Source: Alphaproteobacteria bacterium
GTDB lineage: Bacteria > Pseudomonadota > Alphaproteobacteria > Rhizobiales > Beijerinckiaceae
Assembly: GCA_021325385.1 (NCBI GenBank)
Contig: JAJPHH010000137.1
Location: forward strand, 1 to 64,000
Reading direction: 5' to 3'
DNA length: 64,000 nucleotides
Shown here in pieces: positions 10,285 through 19,267 of this stretch (within the stretch, counting starts at the first letter, position 1; the number at the start of each line of letters is the position of its first letter). The translations under genes and the position numbers were made by a program. The notes under the pieces were generated by a model, which was given only the letters and a program-made list of their open reading frames with translations, searched no databases and was not told where the DNA came from.

Positions 10285-11330
10285 ATCCAGTCCGCGTCCT
10301 CGTCGTCGACGATTCGCGCACCATGCGCGGCTTGATCGCCGCGGAGCTGGTGCGCGATCCGTCGATCGAAGTCGTCGGTCAAGCCGCCAACGCGCTGGAG
10401 GCGCGCGAGGCGATCAAGGCGCTCAATCCGGACGTCGTGACGCTCGACGTCGAAATGCCGGAAATGGACGGCCTCTCGTTTCTCGAAAAGATCATGCGGC
10501 TTAGGCCGACGCCGGTGATCATGGTGTCGACCCTGACCAGCCGCGGCGCCGAATGCACCGTCAGGGCTTTCGAACTGGGCGCGGTGGACTGCGTCGCCAA
10601 GCCGTCGCCGGGCGACGAGAATTCTCTCGCCGGCCTTGCCGCTAAGGTGAAAGCGGCGGCTTCCGCTCGATTGGCCGGCCTCTCGCATCGATATTCCGCT
10701 CCGCCGAGGAGCCTGGCGCAGAGCACGAGCGCCTCGTACGAACCGGACGGCCGCGTCGTGGCGATCGGGTCGTCAACCGGCGGGGTCGAAGCCTTGCTGA
10801 ACGTCCTGTCCCGGTTTCCGCCGAACTGTCCGCCGACGATCGTCACCCAGCATATTCCCGGCCTGTTCACCAAGAGTCTCGCCGAACGGCTGAACCGCGC
10901 TTGCGCCCCGGCGGTCGCCGAGGCCCAGGACGGCGCGCCGCTCAAAATCGGCCATGTCTACATCGCGCCGGGATCGGTGGCGCATCTCGAAATCGGCGGT
11001 TCGCCCGGCGACTGGCGCTGCCGGCTCAAGGAGACGGCGCCAGTCAACGGCCATCGGCCGTCGGTCGACGTCATGTTCTTTTCCGTCGCCAAGACGATCG
11101 GCAAAAGAGCGGTCGGCGCGATCTTGACCGGAATGGGCCAAGACGGCGCGCATGGCTTGCTGGCGATGCGCGAAGCCGGCGCCAGCACGTTCGGACAGGA
11201 CGAGGCGACCAGCGTCGTTTACGGCATGCCGAGAGCGGCTTTCGAACTCGGCGCGGTCGAGAAACAAGTTCCGTTGGCCAGAATGGGGGATCAACTCATC
11301 GCCATCACGCAACGTAGAGGGAAAACGTGA
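10281..11330 (+). CDS. cheB: chemotaxis methylesterase/deamidase CheB
   Basis: A 349-residue protein with an N-terminal receiver domain (DD at 10/11, phosphoacceptor D56 in [11 protein letters not shown]) and a C-terminal methylesterase domain. The catalytic triad is visible as Ser in [11 protein letters not shown], His in [11 protein letters not shown] and Asp in GMGQDGAHG. It removes methyl groups from MCPs when phosphorylated by CheA. I chose ATG 10281, which overlaps the cheR stop, not the ORF-track start at 10062. Confidence 0.96.
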   Translation: MNPVRVLVVDDSRTMRGLIAAELVRDPSIEVVGQAANALEAREAIKALNPDVVTLDVEMPEMDGLSFLEKIMRLRPTPVIMVSTLTSRGAECTVRAFELGAVDCVAKPSPGDENSLAGLAAKVKAAASARLAGLSHRYSAPPRSLAQSTSASYEPDGRVVAIGSSTGGVEALLNVLSRFPPNCPPTIVTQHIPGLFTKSLAERLNRACAPAVAEAQDGAPLKIGHVYIAPGSVAHLEIGGSPGDWRCRLKETAPVNGHRPSVDVMFFSVAKTIGKRAVGAILTGMGQDGAHGLLAMREAGASTFGQDEATSVVYGMPRAAFELGAVEKQVPLARMGDQLIAITQRRGKT

Positions 11331-11331
11331 G

Positions 11332-11718
11332 ATGTCTATCGCCGCGCAACTCAAAGTTCTCGTCGTCGATGACACGACCACCAGCCGCATGCTCGTGATC
11401 GACGCGCTTCAGGAGATCGGCTTTCGCCAGATCACCTACGCCAGCGATGGCCAAAAGGCTCTGAAACACATGATGACGACGCCGGCGCATCTCGTTATTT
11501 CCGACTACGAGATGCCCGGCCTCGACGGCGTCGGCCTGCTTCAGGGCATTCGCGCCTATCAGCCGACGCGCCACGTGCCGTTCGTGATGGTCACCGGCCG
11601 CGGCGATAAGGCCCTGATCGAGAAGGCGCGGCAGTTCGGCTTGAACAACTTCGTCACCAAGCCGTTCACCGTCGCTTCATTGAAGGCCGCCTTGCAGGCG
11701 ATCATCAAGGGCCTGTGA
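11332..11718 (+). CDS. cheY2: chemotaxis response regulator CheY2
   Basis: A 128-residue single receiver domain with DD at 13/14, phosphoacceptor D58 ([11 protein letters not shown]), T88 and K110 (FVTKPFT). By position after cheB it matches S. meliloti CheY2, the motor-binding regulator. The ATG at 11332 directly follows the cheB stop; its own stop overlaps the cheD ATG. Confidence 0.93.
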   Translation: MSIAAQLKVLVVDDTTTSRMLVIDALQEIGFRQITYASDGQKALKHMMTTPAHLVISDYEMPGLDGVGLLQGIRAYQPTRHVPFVMVTGRGDKALIEKARQFGLNNFVTKPFTVASLKAALQAIIKGL

Positions 11719-12260
11719 TGCTGAGGCAAGCGGGACGGAAATATATCCGCGTCATTCAAGGCGAGTGCCACGTCTCCGACGATCCCGACGTCGTCCTGAC
11801 CACGATTCTCGGGTCCTGCGTCGCCGCATGCATTCGCGATCCGGAAATCGGCGTCGGCGGGATGAACCATTTCCTCCTGCCGGGCGACGCGAGCCGCATC
11901 TCGCCGACCAGCGAGGCCGAGCGCTATGGCGCGTATTTGATGGAAGTTCTGGTGAACGGACTTTTGCGCCGCGGCGCCAGCCGCCATCGCCTCGAGGCGA
12001 AATTGTTCGGCGGCGCGAGCGTGGTGAAGAGCCTGTCGCCGATCGGCCTCCTGAACGCGGAATTCGCCAAGCGCTTTCTCGCCACGGAAGGCATCCGGAT
12101 CGTCAGCGAAAGCCTCGGCGACGAACGCGGCCGGCGGGTCGAGTATCGGCCCGTGTCGGGCCATGCCCGCCAACTCTTTGTCGAGGCGCCGGCCGAAATC
12201 GTCGAGGCGCCGCCGCCTTCGCTCGCGGCGAGCGCCCCCGGCGCGATCGAACTCTTCTGA
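11718..12260 (+). CDS. cheD: chemoreceptor glutamine deamidase CheD
   Basis: A 180-residue CheD. The catalytic Cys lies in [14 protein letters not shown], the His in [10 protein letters not shown] and the third conserved region in [12 protein letters not shown]. It deamidates receptor glutamines. The ATG at 11718 overlaps the cheY2 stop; a GTG at 11715 is a less likely alternative. The C-terminus, after a Pro/Ala-rich linker, ends in IELF, closely similar to the ELF terminus of the next gene. Confidence 0.95.
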   Translation: MLRQAGRKYIRVIQGECHVSDDPDVVLTTILGSCVAACIRDPEIGVGGMNHFLLPGDASRISPTSEAERYGAYLMEVLVNGLLRRGASRHRLEAKLFGGASVVKSLSPIGLLNAEFAKRFLATEGIRIVSESLGDERGRRVEYRPVSGHARQLFVEAPAEIVEAPPPSLAASAPGAIELF

Positions 12261-12271
12261 CGCGAGGGATC

Positions 12272-12664
12272 ATGTCCGGCAACGCGGTCAGGCAAGTTTC
12301 GACGATCGCCCAGGCCGAACCTTTGGCCGATCTGCTGCGGCGGGTCGCAGAGGAGTTGAGGAGCGCCGCGCGCGCGGTCGACGACGCCTACGGCGCGGCG
12401 GACGACGCCGAGGCCGGCGCTCCCGGCCTGCGCCAACCGCCGCTGACGCAGGCGCTGCAGGAGCTGGATCATACGTACCAGAAGCTCTCCTGCCTCGCCG
12501 ACTTCCTGAACGGGCTCGCCCAATCCGCGCCGGCCCAATGGGCGCTCGACCCCGAGCCGGCCGCGGCCGCGGTGACGCTGTCGGCGCTCGCCGAGCGGCT
12601 GCGCACGCCCGAGGCTTCGCCGTCGCGTCCGGATTCCGGCGACGGCGAGTTCGAGCTGTTCTGA
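12272..12664 (+). CDS. cheT: CheT-like chemotaxis protein with DxxxQ motif
   Basis: A 130-residue protein at the end of the che operon, 11 bp after cheD. A predicted helix contains ELDHTYQKLSCLADFLNGL, in which D-H-T-Y-Q fits the DxxxQ motif of CheZ-type phosphatases. That motif has been reported for S. meliloti CheT, the protein encoded at this operon position. The C-terminus ends EFELF. The N-terminus is Ala/Asp-rich. The call rests on position plus the motif; overall similarity cannot be tested here. Confidence 0.7.
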   Translation: MSGNAVRQVSTIAQAEPLADLLRRVAEELRSAARAVDDAYGAADDAEAGAPGLRQPPLTQALQELDHTYQKLSCLADFLNGLAQSAPAQWALDPEPAAAAVTLSALAERLRTPEASPSRPDSGDGEFELF

Positions 12665-12853
12665 GCCCCGCGGCGTTGATTCTATCTCGGCCCTTAAGGG
12701 GCGCTCCTTCGCTAGGCGGCTAACGGGCACGATCCGTCGACGCGAATCCGGCCAGCGAAGGCGTTTGCGGGATTCATCCAAATCGATGGGTAGTCTAAGG
12801 CGTTCCTTCCCCGGCCTGATTTCACAGCGTCCTACGGCGACCCGGAGGATGCG

Positions 12854-13600
12854 TCACCAGCCCTGCGGCCAGGACGAGAAACCGTTCGTCCGGACCTCCG
12901 GCGCGGCGTCGTTCGGCGCGGCGACGGCGGCCTTGGTTTCAAGACAGTAGCCGAGGTAGCGTTTCGAATCGATCGGGTCGAAGCCGAGGCGGTGCTTGAG
13001 CTTCTTGCGCAGCTTCGAGATGTGGCTTTCGACGACGTTCTCGTCCACGTCCTCGTCGAAAAGGCCATAGATCGAATTGAAGATCTGCGACTTGGTGACC
13101 CGGCGGCCACGATTGCTGACGATATACTCGAGGATGCGGCGCTCGCGCCGCGGCAGCGGCAGCGGCTCGCCTTTCACTTCCGGGTCGCGGCCGTCGAAAT
13201 AGACGCGGAGATCGCCGATCGTGACATGATCCGCTTGCGCCTTGTTGCGACGATTGATGGCGCCGACCCGGGCGAGGATTTCGCGCACATGGACGGGTTT
13301 GCGCAGCACGTCGTCCACGCCGGCGGCGAACAGATCCAGAGTCTGGTCGAGCGATGGGCGCTCGTTGAGGCAGATGACCGGCGCGCGCGAGCGCTCGCGG
13401 ATGAGGCGGGGATAGGATTCGCGCTGCTCGCAATCGCCGATCAGGAAAGCCTCGATCGCGTTGACGTCGGCCTCGCTGACCTTGCCGATCCAGTCTCGGA
13501 ATTCGGTCGGGTCGATTCCAGCGGACGATACGCCTTCACGATCAAAGCTCGAAGCGTAGCCCCCGGTCACGACGCTTCGTTCGTCCACGATAATATACAT
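12854..13600 (-). CDS. ftcR: OmpR-type flagellar transcriptional regulator (FtcR/Rem-like)
   Basis: A 248-residue protein with a divergent receiver-like N-terminus ([15 protein letters not shown], then [16 protein letters not shown]) and a C-terminal winged-helix domain ([39 protein letters not shown]). This matches Brucella FtcR and Sinorhizobium Rem, which activate flagellar promoters. The receiver lacks the usual DD pair and a clear phosphoacceptor Asp, as known for this family. I chose ATG 13600, which has AGGAG 5 bp upstream; the ORF-track start adds 47 residues with no ribosome-binding site. It converges with cheT. Confidence 0.88.
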   Translation of the reverse strand: MYIIVDERSVVTGGYASSFDREGVSSAGIDPTEFRDWIGKVSEADVNAIEAFLIGDCEQRESYPRLIRERSRAPVICLNERPSLDQTLDLFAAGVDDVLRKPVHVREILARVGAINRRNKAQADHVTIGDLRVYFDGRDPEVKGEPLPLPRRERRILEYIVSNRGRRVTKSQIFNSIYGLFDEDVDENVVESHISKLRKKLKHRLGFDPIDSKRYLGYCLETKAAVAAPNDAAPEVRTNGFSSWPQGW

Positions 13601-14032
13601 CGGCGCTCCTCGTTCGCGACAAGATGAAAGAAAGGACGCAAGAGCACGCAATCGACGCATCACCGCGGCGAGCGGGCAAGCAAGCGGAAACGATCGAGGG
13701 CCCGGGCGCCGGCAAAGCGCCGCCGCCTCGAACGCGAGCACGTTCGACGAGCGCCTCTCGAGAGCTTGGTAGAACCCCAGCCGCGCGCAGCCGGAGCTTT
13801 AAGGAGCCATTAGGCCCGAAGCATCTCGACTGCCATCAAATTGATAAATGCGATATGGTTAATGACGCGTTAAAGCTTGTGGTTAGAAGCGGGTGGCGGG
13901 ATGGCTTTCCGTTGGCGCGCCGTCAGTCATGCCGCGGCGGGCGCGCAATCATCCGTCGAGGCGATCTCGCTTTTCCGCGGGACGGGCGACCTTCGTAAAT
14001 GCGAGATCGGTCGGCGGAGTTTGGCGTTGAGC
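13601..14032. other. 432-bp intergenic region upstream of ftcR
   Basis: No gene that I can support. The ORFs here are shadows without ribosome-binding sites. An AT-rich patch at about 13835-13880 stands out and may hold promoter signals. I did not find the flagellar 16-bp motif here. Confidence 0.45.
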
Positions 14033-14413
14033 TCACTCGTCCTTCAAATAGGCCTCGGCGCTGACCTGGAGGCGTAGGCCCGGCGGGCCGATCAACTCTC
14101 GCGCCACGATCGTCGCTCGCGCCGGGTAGGGTTCGCGTACGAAGAATTCGCGATAGACGGCGTTAAGCCCGGCCAGATCCTTGGCGTCGGCCAGATAGAC
14201 GGTTAGATGAACGACGTGGTCGAGATCGCCGCCGGCCTCGCGCAGCAGCGCGCGCAGGTTTTGCATCGTCCGCCGCGCCTGAACGTCGATCGGGCCGTCT
14301 ACGAAGGCGCCGGATTCGAGATCGACGGGAATGACGGTCGCATGCGCCCTGTCGCCGGCCAGCACGCCGAAGCTGATCTGATGATTCGTCCGCGGCCCCA
14401 AAGCTTTCGCCAT
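14033..14413 (-). CDS. RidA/YjgF/YER057c/UK114-family protein
   Basis: A 126-residue Rid-family protein with the C-terminal signature PYPARATIVARELIGPPGLRLQVSAEAYL. It retains the Arg that RidA uses to bind substrate carboxylates (PARAT). Archetypal RidA hydrolyses reactive enamine/imine intermediates from PLP enzymes, but subgroups differ and this one cannot be assigned. I chose ATG 14413, where the Rid domain begins; the longer ORF adds an unrelated Arg-rich leader. It lies alone between ftcR and the diguanylate cyclase gene. Confidence 0.85.
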   Translation of the reverse strand: MAKALGPRTNHQISFGVLAGDRAHATVIPVDLESGAFVDGPIDVQARRTMQNLRALLREAGGDLDHVVHLTVYLADAKDLAGLNAVYREFFVREPYPARATIVARELIGPPGLRLQVSAEAYLKDE

Positions 14414-14821
14414 TCGCCTTTCCCATGAGAAGGGTCGTCGAGGAGGCCGCGCCCCCGAGCCCGGCCGTGATTCGTCAGATGAATCGTATTCTAATCCGAG
14501 CGGAGCGCCACCCGGAACGATGCGGCGGAAAGCCGCCGCCTGCCGCGCTCGCCGGATCGGCGAAACGGGCAACAATGAATTTGTTTACTCGTTTTGCTTA
14601 AAATTGGGGCCGTTGAAAAGCGCTGTCGGGATTTGCAACCCGGCCGAGCGCGCTAGCTCTGTTTCAAAGGTCGCCGGCGTCCAACGCCTCGCGACGGGGG
14701 CGATGCGGCGATGGGTCCTAGTCCAGAGAGGGGGTCGCAAGCGTGGTCGGACGGCTCGCCCGCCGCCGACGAGATCAGCCGCGATTCGCGCCTCCTTCCG
14801 CCCCGCAGCAATCGATCCGCC
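14414..14821. other. 408-bp intergenic region, divergent Rid / diguanylate cyclase genes
   Basis: I see no gene. The AT-rich stretch at about 14570-14615 contrasts with its surroundings and may carry the promoter of the downstream diguanylate cyclase gene. No clear repeat or RNA element was recognised. Confidence 0.4.
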
Positions 14822-15835
14822 ATGAGCGTCGGAACTTCGCTCAAACGGGCTCTCCAGATCGCCGTGATCCTGGCCATCGCGATTGTCGGCGCGCTCTGCG
14901 CGACCCGGACGAGCGCGACGCCCGATCTCGAATTGTACGTGCTGGCGCTGATCGCCTTGGGCATTCTCGGCATCGGTCTCGGCGAGTTCAAGGAAGCCGT
15001 CGCCGCGCCGATAGAGCCTCCCGTCGAACGCCGCGGGCCGCTCAAGAAAGGCGATCCGACGGCGCAGCAATTCGATAGCGCTCTGGCGGTGATCGTCAAA
15101 TTGATCCAGGCTCATCTGGAGGACAATTCGCGCTATTCGGATTCATTGGAGCGCGCCAATCGCGACTTGCCGACGCTGGACAAGCCGGAGCAGGTCCGCG
15201 AGGTGGTTTCCTCGCTCATCGACGAGAACGAGCGAATTCAGAACAAGATGAACGAGCTGTCGAGGAGCCTCGAATCGTCTCGAGAGCAAGTGGCGAAGCT
15301 CCGCTCCCGGCTCGCCGAGGCCAACGAATTGGGGCTGCGCGATCCGCTCACCTCGCTCGGCAATCGGCGCTTTTTCGACGCCAATCTCATCAAGGAGATC
15401 AACAAAGCTCAAGCCGATGACGGCGACATGTGCCTCGTCCTCGCCGATCTCGATCATTTCAAGACAATCAACGACCGCTTCGGTCATCCGGTCGGCGACA
15501 TGGTGCTGAGGCTGTTCGGCGAACTCCTGTCGAGCAACATCAGGGGGCGCGACACCGCCGCCCGCTATGGCGGCGAGGAATTTGCGATCATTTTTCCCAA
15601 CGCCACGCTCGGCGACGTCGCCGATATGACGGACAATATCCGCGCCCAACTCGAGCACAAGCGGTGGATGTTGAGCGGCACTGGCCAACGAATCGGCACG
15701 ATCACGGCCTCGTTCGGCGTCGCCCAGCTCAGGCCCGGGGAAGGACCCGAGGCTCTGATCAAACGCGTCGACGCGAAGCTCTACGAGGCGAAGATCAGCG
15801 GCCGCAATCGCGTCGCAGTCGACGCCGCGGCATGA
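14822..15835 (+). CDS. membrane-anchored GGDEF diguanylate cyclase
   Basis: A 337-residue protein. Two hydrophobic helices (about residues 8-28 and 36-55) form a membrane hairpin, followed by a coiled-coil-like linker and a complete GGDEF domain with GGEEF at 250-254. An inhibitory I-site RGRD at 241-244 lies exactly five residues before it, so product inhibition is expected. It makes c-di-GMP from two GTP. I chose ATG 14822; the longer ORF lacks a ribosome-binding site. Its place between regulator and flagellar genes suggests motility control, but that is inference. Confidence 0.92.
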   Translation: MSVGTSLKRALQIAVILAIAIVGALCATRTSATPDLELYVLALIALGILGIGLGEFKEAVAAPIEPPVERRGPLKKGDPTAQQFDSALAVIVKLIQAHLEDNSRYSDSLERANRDLPTLDKPEQVREVVSSLIDENERIQNKMNELSRSLESSREQVAKLRSRLAEANELGLRDPLTSLGNRRFFDANLIKEINKAQADDGDMCLVLADLDHFKTINDRFGHPVGDMVLRLFGELLSSNIRGRDTAARYGGEEFAIIFPNATLGDVADMTDNIRAQLEHKRWMLSGTGQRIGTITASFGVAQLRPGEGPEALIKRVDAKLYEAKISGRNRVAVDAAA

Positions 15836-15878
15836 ACGACGCCGCGCAGGTTGCGTCTCGAAGTGTTCACGGCGCGCC

Positions 15879-16310
15879 ATGAAGAACGCGTTTCAGCATG
15901 CGCCGGGCGCGCTCTTTGATCAGGTCCTCGCCGATCTCGAACGGTCGCGGCCGCGCGCCGAAGGCGCTCGGCGCGCCCTCGACATTGCGGCGAGCGCCGC
16001 CTTTCCCATTCTCGAGAACGAAGCGGGCGCGGCGCAGGCTTCGCCGGACGTCTTCGACGAGGCCGACGAGCCGCCGCAGGAGATCGAACCTTGTTCGGGC
16101 GAGGATCCCGAGGCGATCGCGCGCGAGCTCGGTCTCGATCGCGCTGCGAGCGAAGCCGAGCTCAATCGAGCGAAGCGTCGGTTCATGTGGCGCAATCACC
16201 CGGACCGCTGCCCTGAATCGCTGCGCGCGATCGCCGATCGGCGCGTCGCTATCGCCAATATGCTGATCGACCGCGCGCGGGCCGAGCTGGCGGCGCCGAA
16301 GCGGAGATAG
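15879..16310 (+). CDS. small J-domain (DnaJ-like) protein
   Basis: A 143-residue protein. Residues 75-143 resemble a J-domain: a helix ELNRAKRRFMWRNHPDR containing the diagnostic HPD tripeptide, then a helix ending IANMLIDRARAEL. It would stimulate Hsp70 ATPase activity. The N-terminal half is acidic and Ala-rich with no recognised domain. It lies 43 bp after the diguanylate cyclase gene and may be cotranscribed; the client is unknown. Confidence 0.75.
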   Translation: MKNAFQHAPGALFDQVLADLERSRPRAEGARRALDIAASAAFPILENEAGAAQASPDVFDEADEPPQEIEPCSGEDPEAIARELGLDRAASEAELNRAKRRFMWRNHPDRCPESLRAIADRRVAIANMLIDRARAELAAPKRR

Positions 16311-16339
16311 CTCGCGCCTTCTCCATTTTTCCGGTCGGG

Positions 16340-16948
16340 TTACTGCGGCCGGCCGAAAATCATCCGCCTCGCGAAACGCTTGTCAGGATCCTGTTCGGCC
16401 GGCGAGAACGAGACGGCGTCGCTCAATTCGAGGATCGAGCCGCTGTCGGCCACCAGCGCCCATCGGCCATTGCGCTGCTCGATTGCGGCGACCCAGCCGA
16501 AGCCGGACAGGATCTCTCCAGGCTTGACTTGCCGGAAACCGAGTTCGCTCTCGACCCAGGCGGCGGCGCGGCTCGCCGAAACCAGCCGATAACGCGGCGG
16601 CGGCAGGCCCGCGCCGTCGGGCGGGTCCGCGCGCGTCGCGCTGGCGATCGAGCCGGTCGGCGTCGGGTCGACGCCGTTCTGATCGCTCGGCGCGTCGAGC
16701 CGGGCGAGGGCGGCTGGCGGCGCGGGATGGGCCGCGACTCTGAGGCCGTGGCTCGGCTTGGTGAAAATCGCCAGATACTCCAAACCCAGAAAATAGGGCT
16801 GTCGATCGCGGTCGCTGATCATGTAGCCGGCGAAAGCCATCGACCATAAGGCGAGCGCCACGCCGCAGCCGGCGAGCGCGCGATCGCTCGTCAGATTAAA
16901 TTTCGGCTTACGCCAGGAAGCGGAGGGCGGCGCGCCGCCGTCGGCCAT
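16340..16948 (-). CDS. membrane-anchored protein downstream of fliI, function unknown
   Basis: A 202-residue protein with one transmembrane helix near residues 24-45 (GCGVALALWSMAFAGYMISD), a Pro/Ala-rich stalk, and a C-terminal globular region (AAWVESELGFRQVKPGEILSGFGWVAAIEQRNGRWALVADSGSILEL). I chose ATG 16948, which has AGGAG 7 bp upstream. It is last in the flgF-fliI unit, starting 30 bp after fliI, so a flagellar role is plausible. I do not recognise the family. Confidence 0.72.
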   Translation of the reverse strand: MADGGAPPSASWRKPKFNLTSDRALAGCGVALALWSMAFAGYMISDRDRQPYFLGLEYLAIFTKPSHGLRVAAHPAPPAALARLDAPSDQNGVDPTPTGSIASATRADPPDGAGLPPPRYRLVSASRAAAWVESELGFRQVKPGEILSGFGWVAAIEQRNGRWALVADSGSILELSDAVSFSPAEQDPDKRFARRMIFGRPQ

Positions 16949-16978
16949 GATGATCAACTCCTGCATTTCATGGGTGCG

Positions 16979-18355
16979 TCACTTCGTCGGCTTGTCCGGC
17001 TTGATTTCCGCAGTGAGCGCTGCGGCCAGCTCCTGGAAAGCGTCTTCGGACAGGGGCGCCGAGATGGCCTGGGTCATGGCCTCGTAGATTTTCGGCACGA
17101 TGTTGACCGCCTGATCCAAGGTTGGGTCGGCGCCCGGCGTGTAGCCGCCCATCAGCCGCAAGTCGCGCGTATCCTCGTAGCGGGCGATGAGCGTGCGCAA
17201 TCTCGCCACCAAGGCGCGTTGATCGGCCGTCCAGCCGTAATGCGCCAAGCGCGAGATCGACGAGAGGATGTTGACGGCGGGATAGCGACCCTGATCGGCT
17301 ATGGCGCGGTCGAGCACAATATGGCCGTCGAGCGTGCCGCGGATCGAGTCGGCGACCGGATCGTTATGGTCGTCGCCGTCGACGAGAACCGAGAAGAATC
17401 CGGTGATCGAGCCGCCGCCCTCTTCGCCCGGCCCGGCTCGTTCGAGCAAGCGCGGCAGGTCGGAGAATACGCTCGGCGCGTAGCCGCGGGCGACCGCCGG
17501 CTCGCCGGCGGCGAGCGCGACGTCGCGCGCCGCGTGCGCGAAGCGGGTCACCGAATCGATGATGAGCAGCACGGCGTCGCCGCGGTCCCGGAAATATTCG
17601 GCGATCGTCATCGCCGTCTTTGGCGCGAGGCGGCGCATCATCGGGCTTTCATCGCCGGTCGAGACGACGGCGACGGCCTCGCTGCGATAGGCGGCGAGCG
17701 CGTCGTCGAGGAACTCGCGCACTTCCCGGCCGCGCTCGCCGACCAGCGCGATCACCACCGTGTCGAAATCGGGCGCGCGCGCCAGCATCGCCAGCAGCGA
17801 GGACTTGCCGACGCCCGAGCCCGCGAAGACGCCGATGCGCTGGCCGGCGCAAAGCGGCGAGAACAGGTCGATCACCCTGATGCCAGTTTTGATCGGACGC
17901 TTGACTCGGGCTCGGCGCAACGCCGCCGGCGGCTCGGCGTCGAGCGGCATGACGCGCTCGCCCAATTCGAGCGGCCCGCCGCCGTCGATCGGCCGGCCCA
18001 AGGCGTCGACCGCCCGGCCCTTCCATTTCGGGTGCGGCGACAGCGAAAGATTCTCGGCGCGATAGGCGCGCGTGCCGATGCCGGCGTCGCAACGCGATTC
18101 GAACGGCTTCAGCGTGACATGGCCGTTCTCGATGCGGACCACTTCGCCGTACTGCACGCGATCGCCAATGTCGAGGCTGACGCATTCGCCGAGTTTGAGG
18201 AAGCGAGACAGGCCGGCGACGCGGTAATGCGACATCGCCACTTCGGTGACGACGCCGCTGATTCGCACAGGCTCCAGGTTCTTCCGTCCCCACGCCATCG
18301 CGCTCTCGAGCCGATCGAGCGCGTTCAGCGGACGCTGCTGGTTCTGCGTCTTCAA
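16979..18355 (-). CDS. fliI: flagellar export ATPase FliI (TTG start)
   Basis: A 458-residue F1-beta-like ATPase of the flagellar type III export apparatus. Walker A is AGSGVGKSSLL, and VALVGERGREVREFL plus LLIIDSVTRFAHAARD (Walker B region) are clear. FliI with FliH and FliJ delivers export substrates. The TTG at 18355 follows AGGAGG by 6 bp. It lies directly downstream of flgF. Confidence 0.96.
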   Translation of the reverse strand: MKTQNQQRPLNALDRLESAMAWGRKNLEPVRISGVVTEVAMSHYRVAGLSRFLKLGECVSLDIGDRVQYGEVVRIENGHVTLKPFESRCDAGIGTRAYRAENLSLSPHPKWKGRAVDALGRPIDGGGPLELGERVMPLDAEPPAALRRARVKRPIKTGIRVIDLFSPLCAGQRIGVFAGSGVGKSSLLAMLARAPDFDTVVIALVGERGREVREFLDDALAAYRSEAVAVVSTGDESPMMRRLAPKTAMTIAEYFRDRGDAVLLIIDSVTRFAHAARDVALAAGEPAVARGYAPSVFSDLPRLLERAGPGEEGGGSITGFFSVLVDGDDHNDPVADSIRGTLDGHIVLDRAIADQGRYPAVNILSSISRLAHYGWTADQRALVARLRTLIARYEDTRDLRLMGGYTPGADPTLDQAVNIVPKIYEAMTQAISAPLSEDAFQELAAALTAEIKPDKPTK

Positions 18356-18374
18356 AAGAGGCCTCCTGCCGCGC

Positions 18375-19100
18375 TCACGCCGCGCCGCCCAATGTCTTGA
18401 TCGCGTCTTGCAGCGAGGATTCGGATTGGCTCATCGCCGAGCTGACGCTGTCGAACGTCCGCGTCACCTCGATGAGCTTGCTCATCTCCCGGATTGGATT
18501 GACGTTCGATCCCTCCACCGAACCTTGAATGACGCCGTTCTGGGTGAAGTCGAGAATCGGCGTCGCCGGCTTGTCGGGGATCACGCCGGAATTGACCGTG
18601 CGGGTCAGGTTGGCGTCGTCCGGGATCGAAAAGAGGCCGATCGCCGCGATCTGCTTGCCGTCCTGGGTGATCATACCGTCGGCGGCGACGGTCGGGTCGC
18701 CGGCGCTGGCGTCAATCTGGATGGGCGAGCCGCCGGCGTCGAGCACTTGATAGCCGTTGACGGTCTGCAGCGCGCCGCTTTCGGTGAGCTGCATGCGGCC
18801 GTCGCGCGTATAGGCGATCCCGTTCGGCGTCTGGATGGCGAACCAGCCGTCGCCTTGCACGGCGAGATCGAGCGGATTGCCGGTCCTGGTCAGCGGACCG
18901 GCGACCCGCGAGATGAAGCTCTGCCCGCTCGAAGCGAAAGCGACCTGCTGATCGCCGGCCTTGGCGAGCTCCGCCGCGAACGACACCCCGTCGGCGCGAT
19001 AGCCGACCGTGTTCATGTTTGCGACATTGCTGGCGATCGTCTCCAGCCGACGCTCCAGCGCCACCTGGCCGGAAAGAGATACATAAAGCCCAGATTGCAT
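18375..19100 (-). CDS. flgF: flagellar basal-body rod protein FlgF
   Basis: A 241-residue axial protein with the N-terminal rod signature (LETIASNVANMNTVGYRADGVSF), a central LDLAVQGDGWFAIQTPNG block typical of FlgE/F/G, and a C-terminal helix (NPIREMSKLIEVTRTFDSVSSAM). It is a proximal rod component. I chose ATG 19100; the ORF-track start lies 120 bp further upstream in the promoter. A copy of the flagellar 16-bp motif sits 80 bp upstream of the start. Confidence 0.94.
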   Translation of the reverse strand: MQSGLYVSLSGQVALERRLETIASNVANMNTVGYRADGVSFAAELAKAGDQQVAFASSGQSFISRVAGPLTRTGNPLDLAVQGDGWFAIQTPNGIAYTRDGRMQLTESGALQTVNGYQVLDAGGSPIQIDASAGDPTVAADGMITQDGKQIAAIGLFSIPDDANLTRTVNSGVIPDKPATPILDFTQNGVIQGSVEGSNVNPIREMSKLIEVTRTFDSVSSAMSQSESSLQDAIKTLGGAA

Positions 19101-19179
19101 GGACGTCCCATCGCCGGCCGAAGGCGCGGCCGGGCGCCGCTGTCGCGCCGTTGCTTTGAGAAACACCATTCCATCGCCG

Positions 19180-19195
19180 ACTTGCGCGAAACTGG
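19180..19195 (-). promoter_or_regulatory. candidate flagellar regulon motif upstream of flgF
   Basis: Read toward flgF, this site is CCAGTTTCGCGCAAGT, matching the consensus CCAGCCTCGCGCAAGC found before eight flagellar units. It is 80 bp before the flgF ATG and faces the motA copy 12 bp away. Confidence 0.6.
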
Positions 19196-19206
19196 CGCGC
19201 CGCCAG

Positions 19207-19222
19207 AAAGCCTCGCGCAAGC
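19207..19222 (+). promoter_or_regulatory. candidate flagellar regulon motif upstream of motA
   Basis: The site AAAGCCTCGCGCAAGC lies 46 bp before the motA TTG start and is oriented toward motA. With the flgF copy it forms nested inverted repeats in the divergent promoter. Confidence 0.6.
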
Positions 19223-19267
19223 TCAGCGGCGCAGGTTCGCTTGCGACTTGCGCAGCGGGAGAGCGAC

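Noticed and set aside
13624-13998. 124-aa ORF upstream of ftcR
   Set aside because: No ribosome-binding site and random-looking composition; it overlaps the likely ftcR promoter.
16970-18400. 476-aa plus-strand ORF
   Set aside because: It is exactly antisense to fliI and shows low-complexity Arg/Asp/Gly sequence with no domain.
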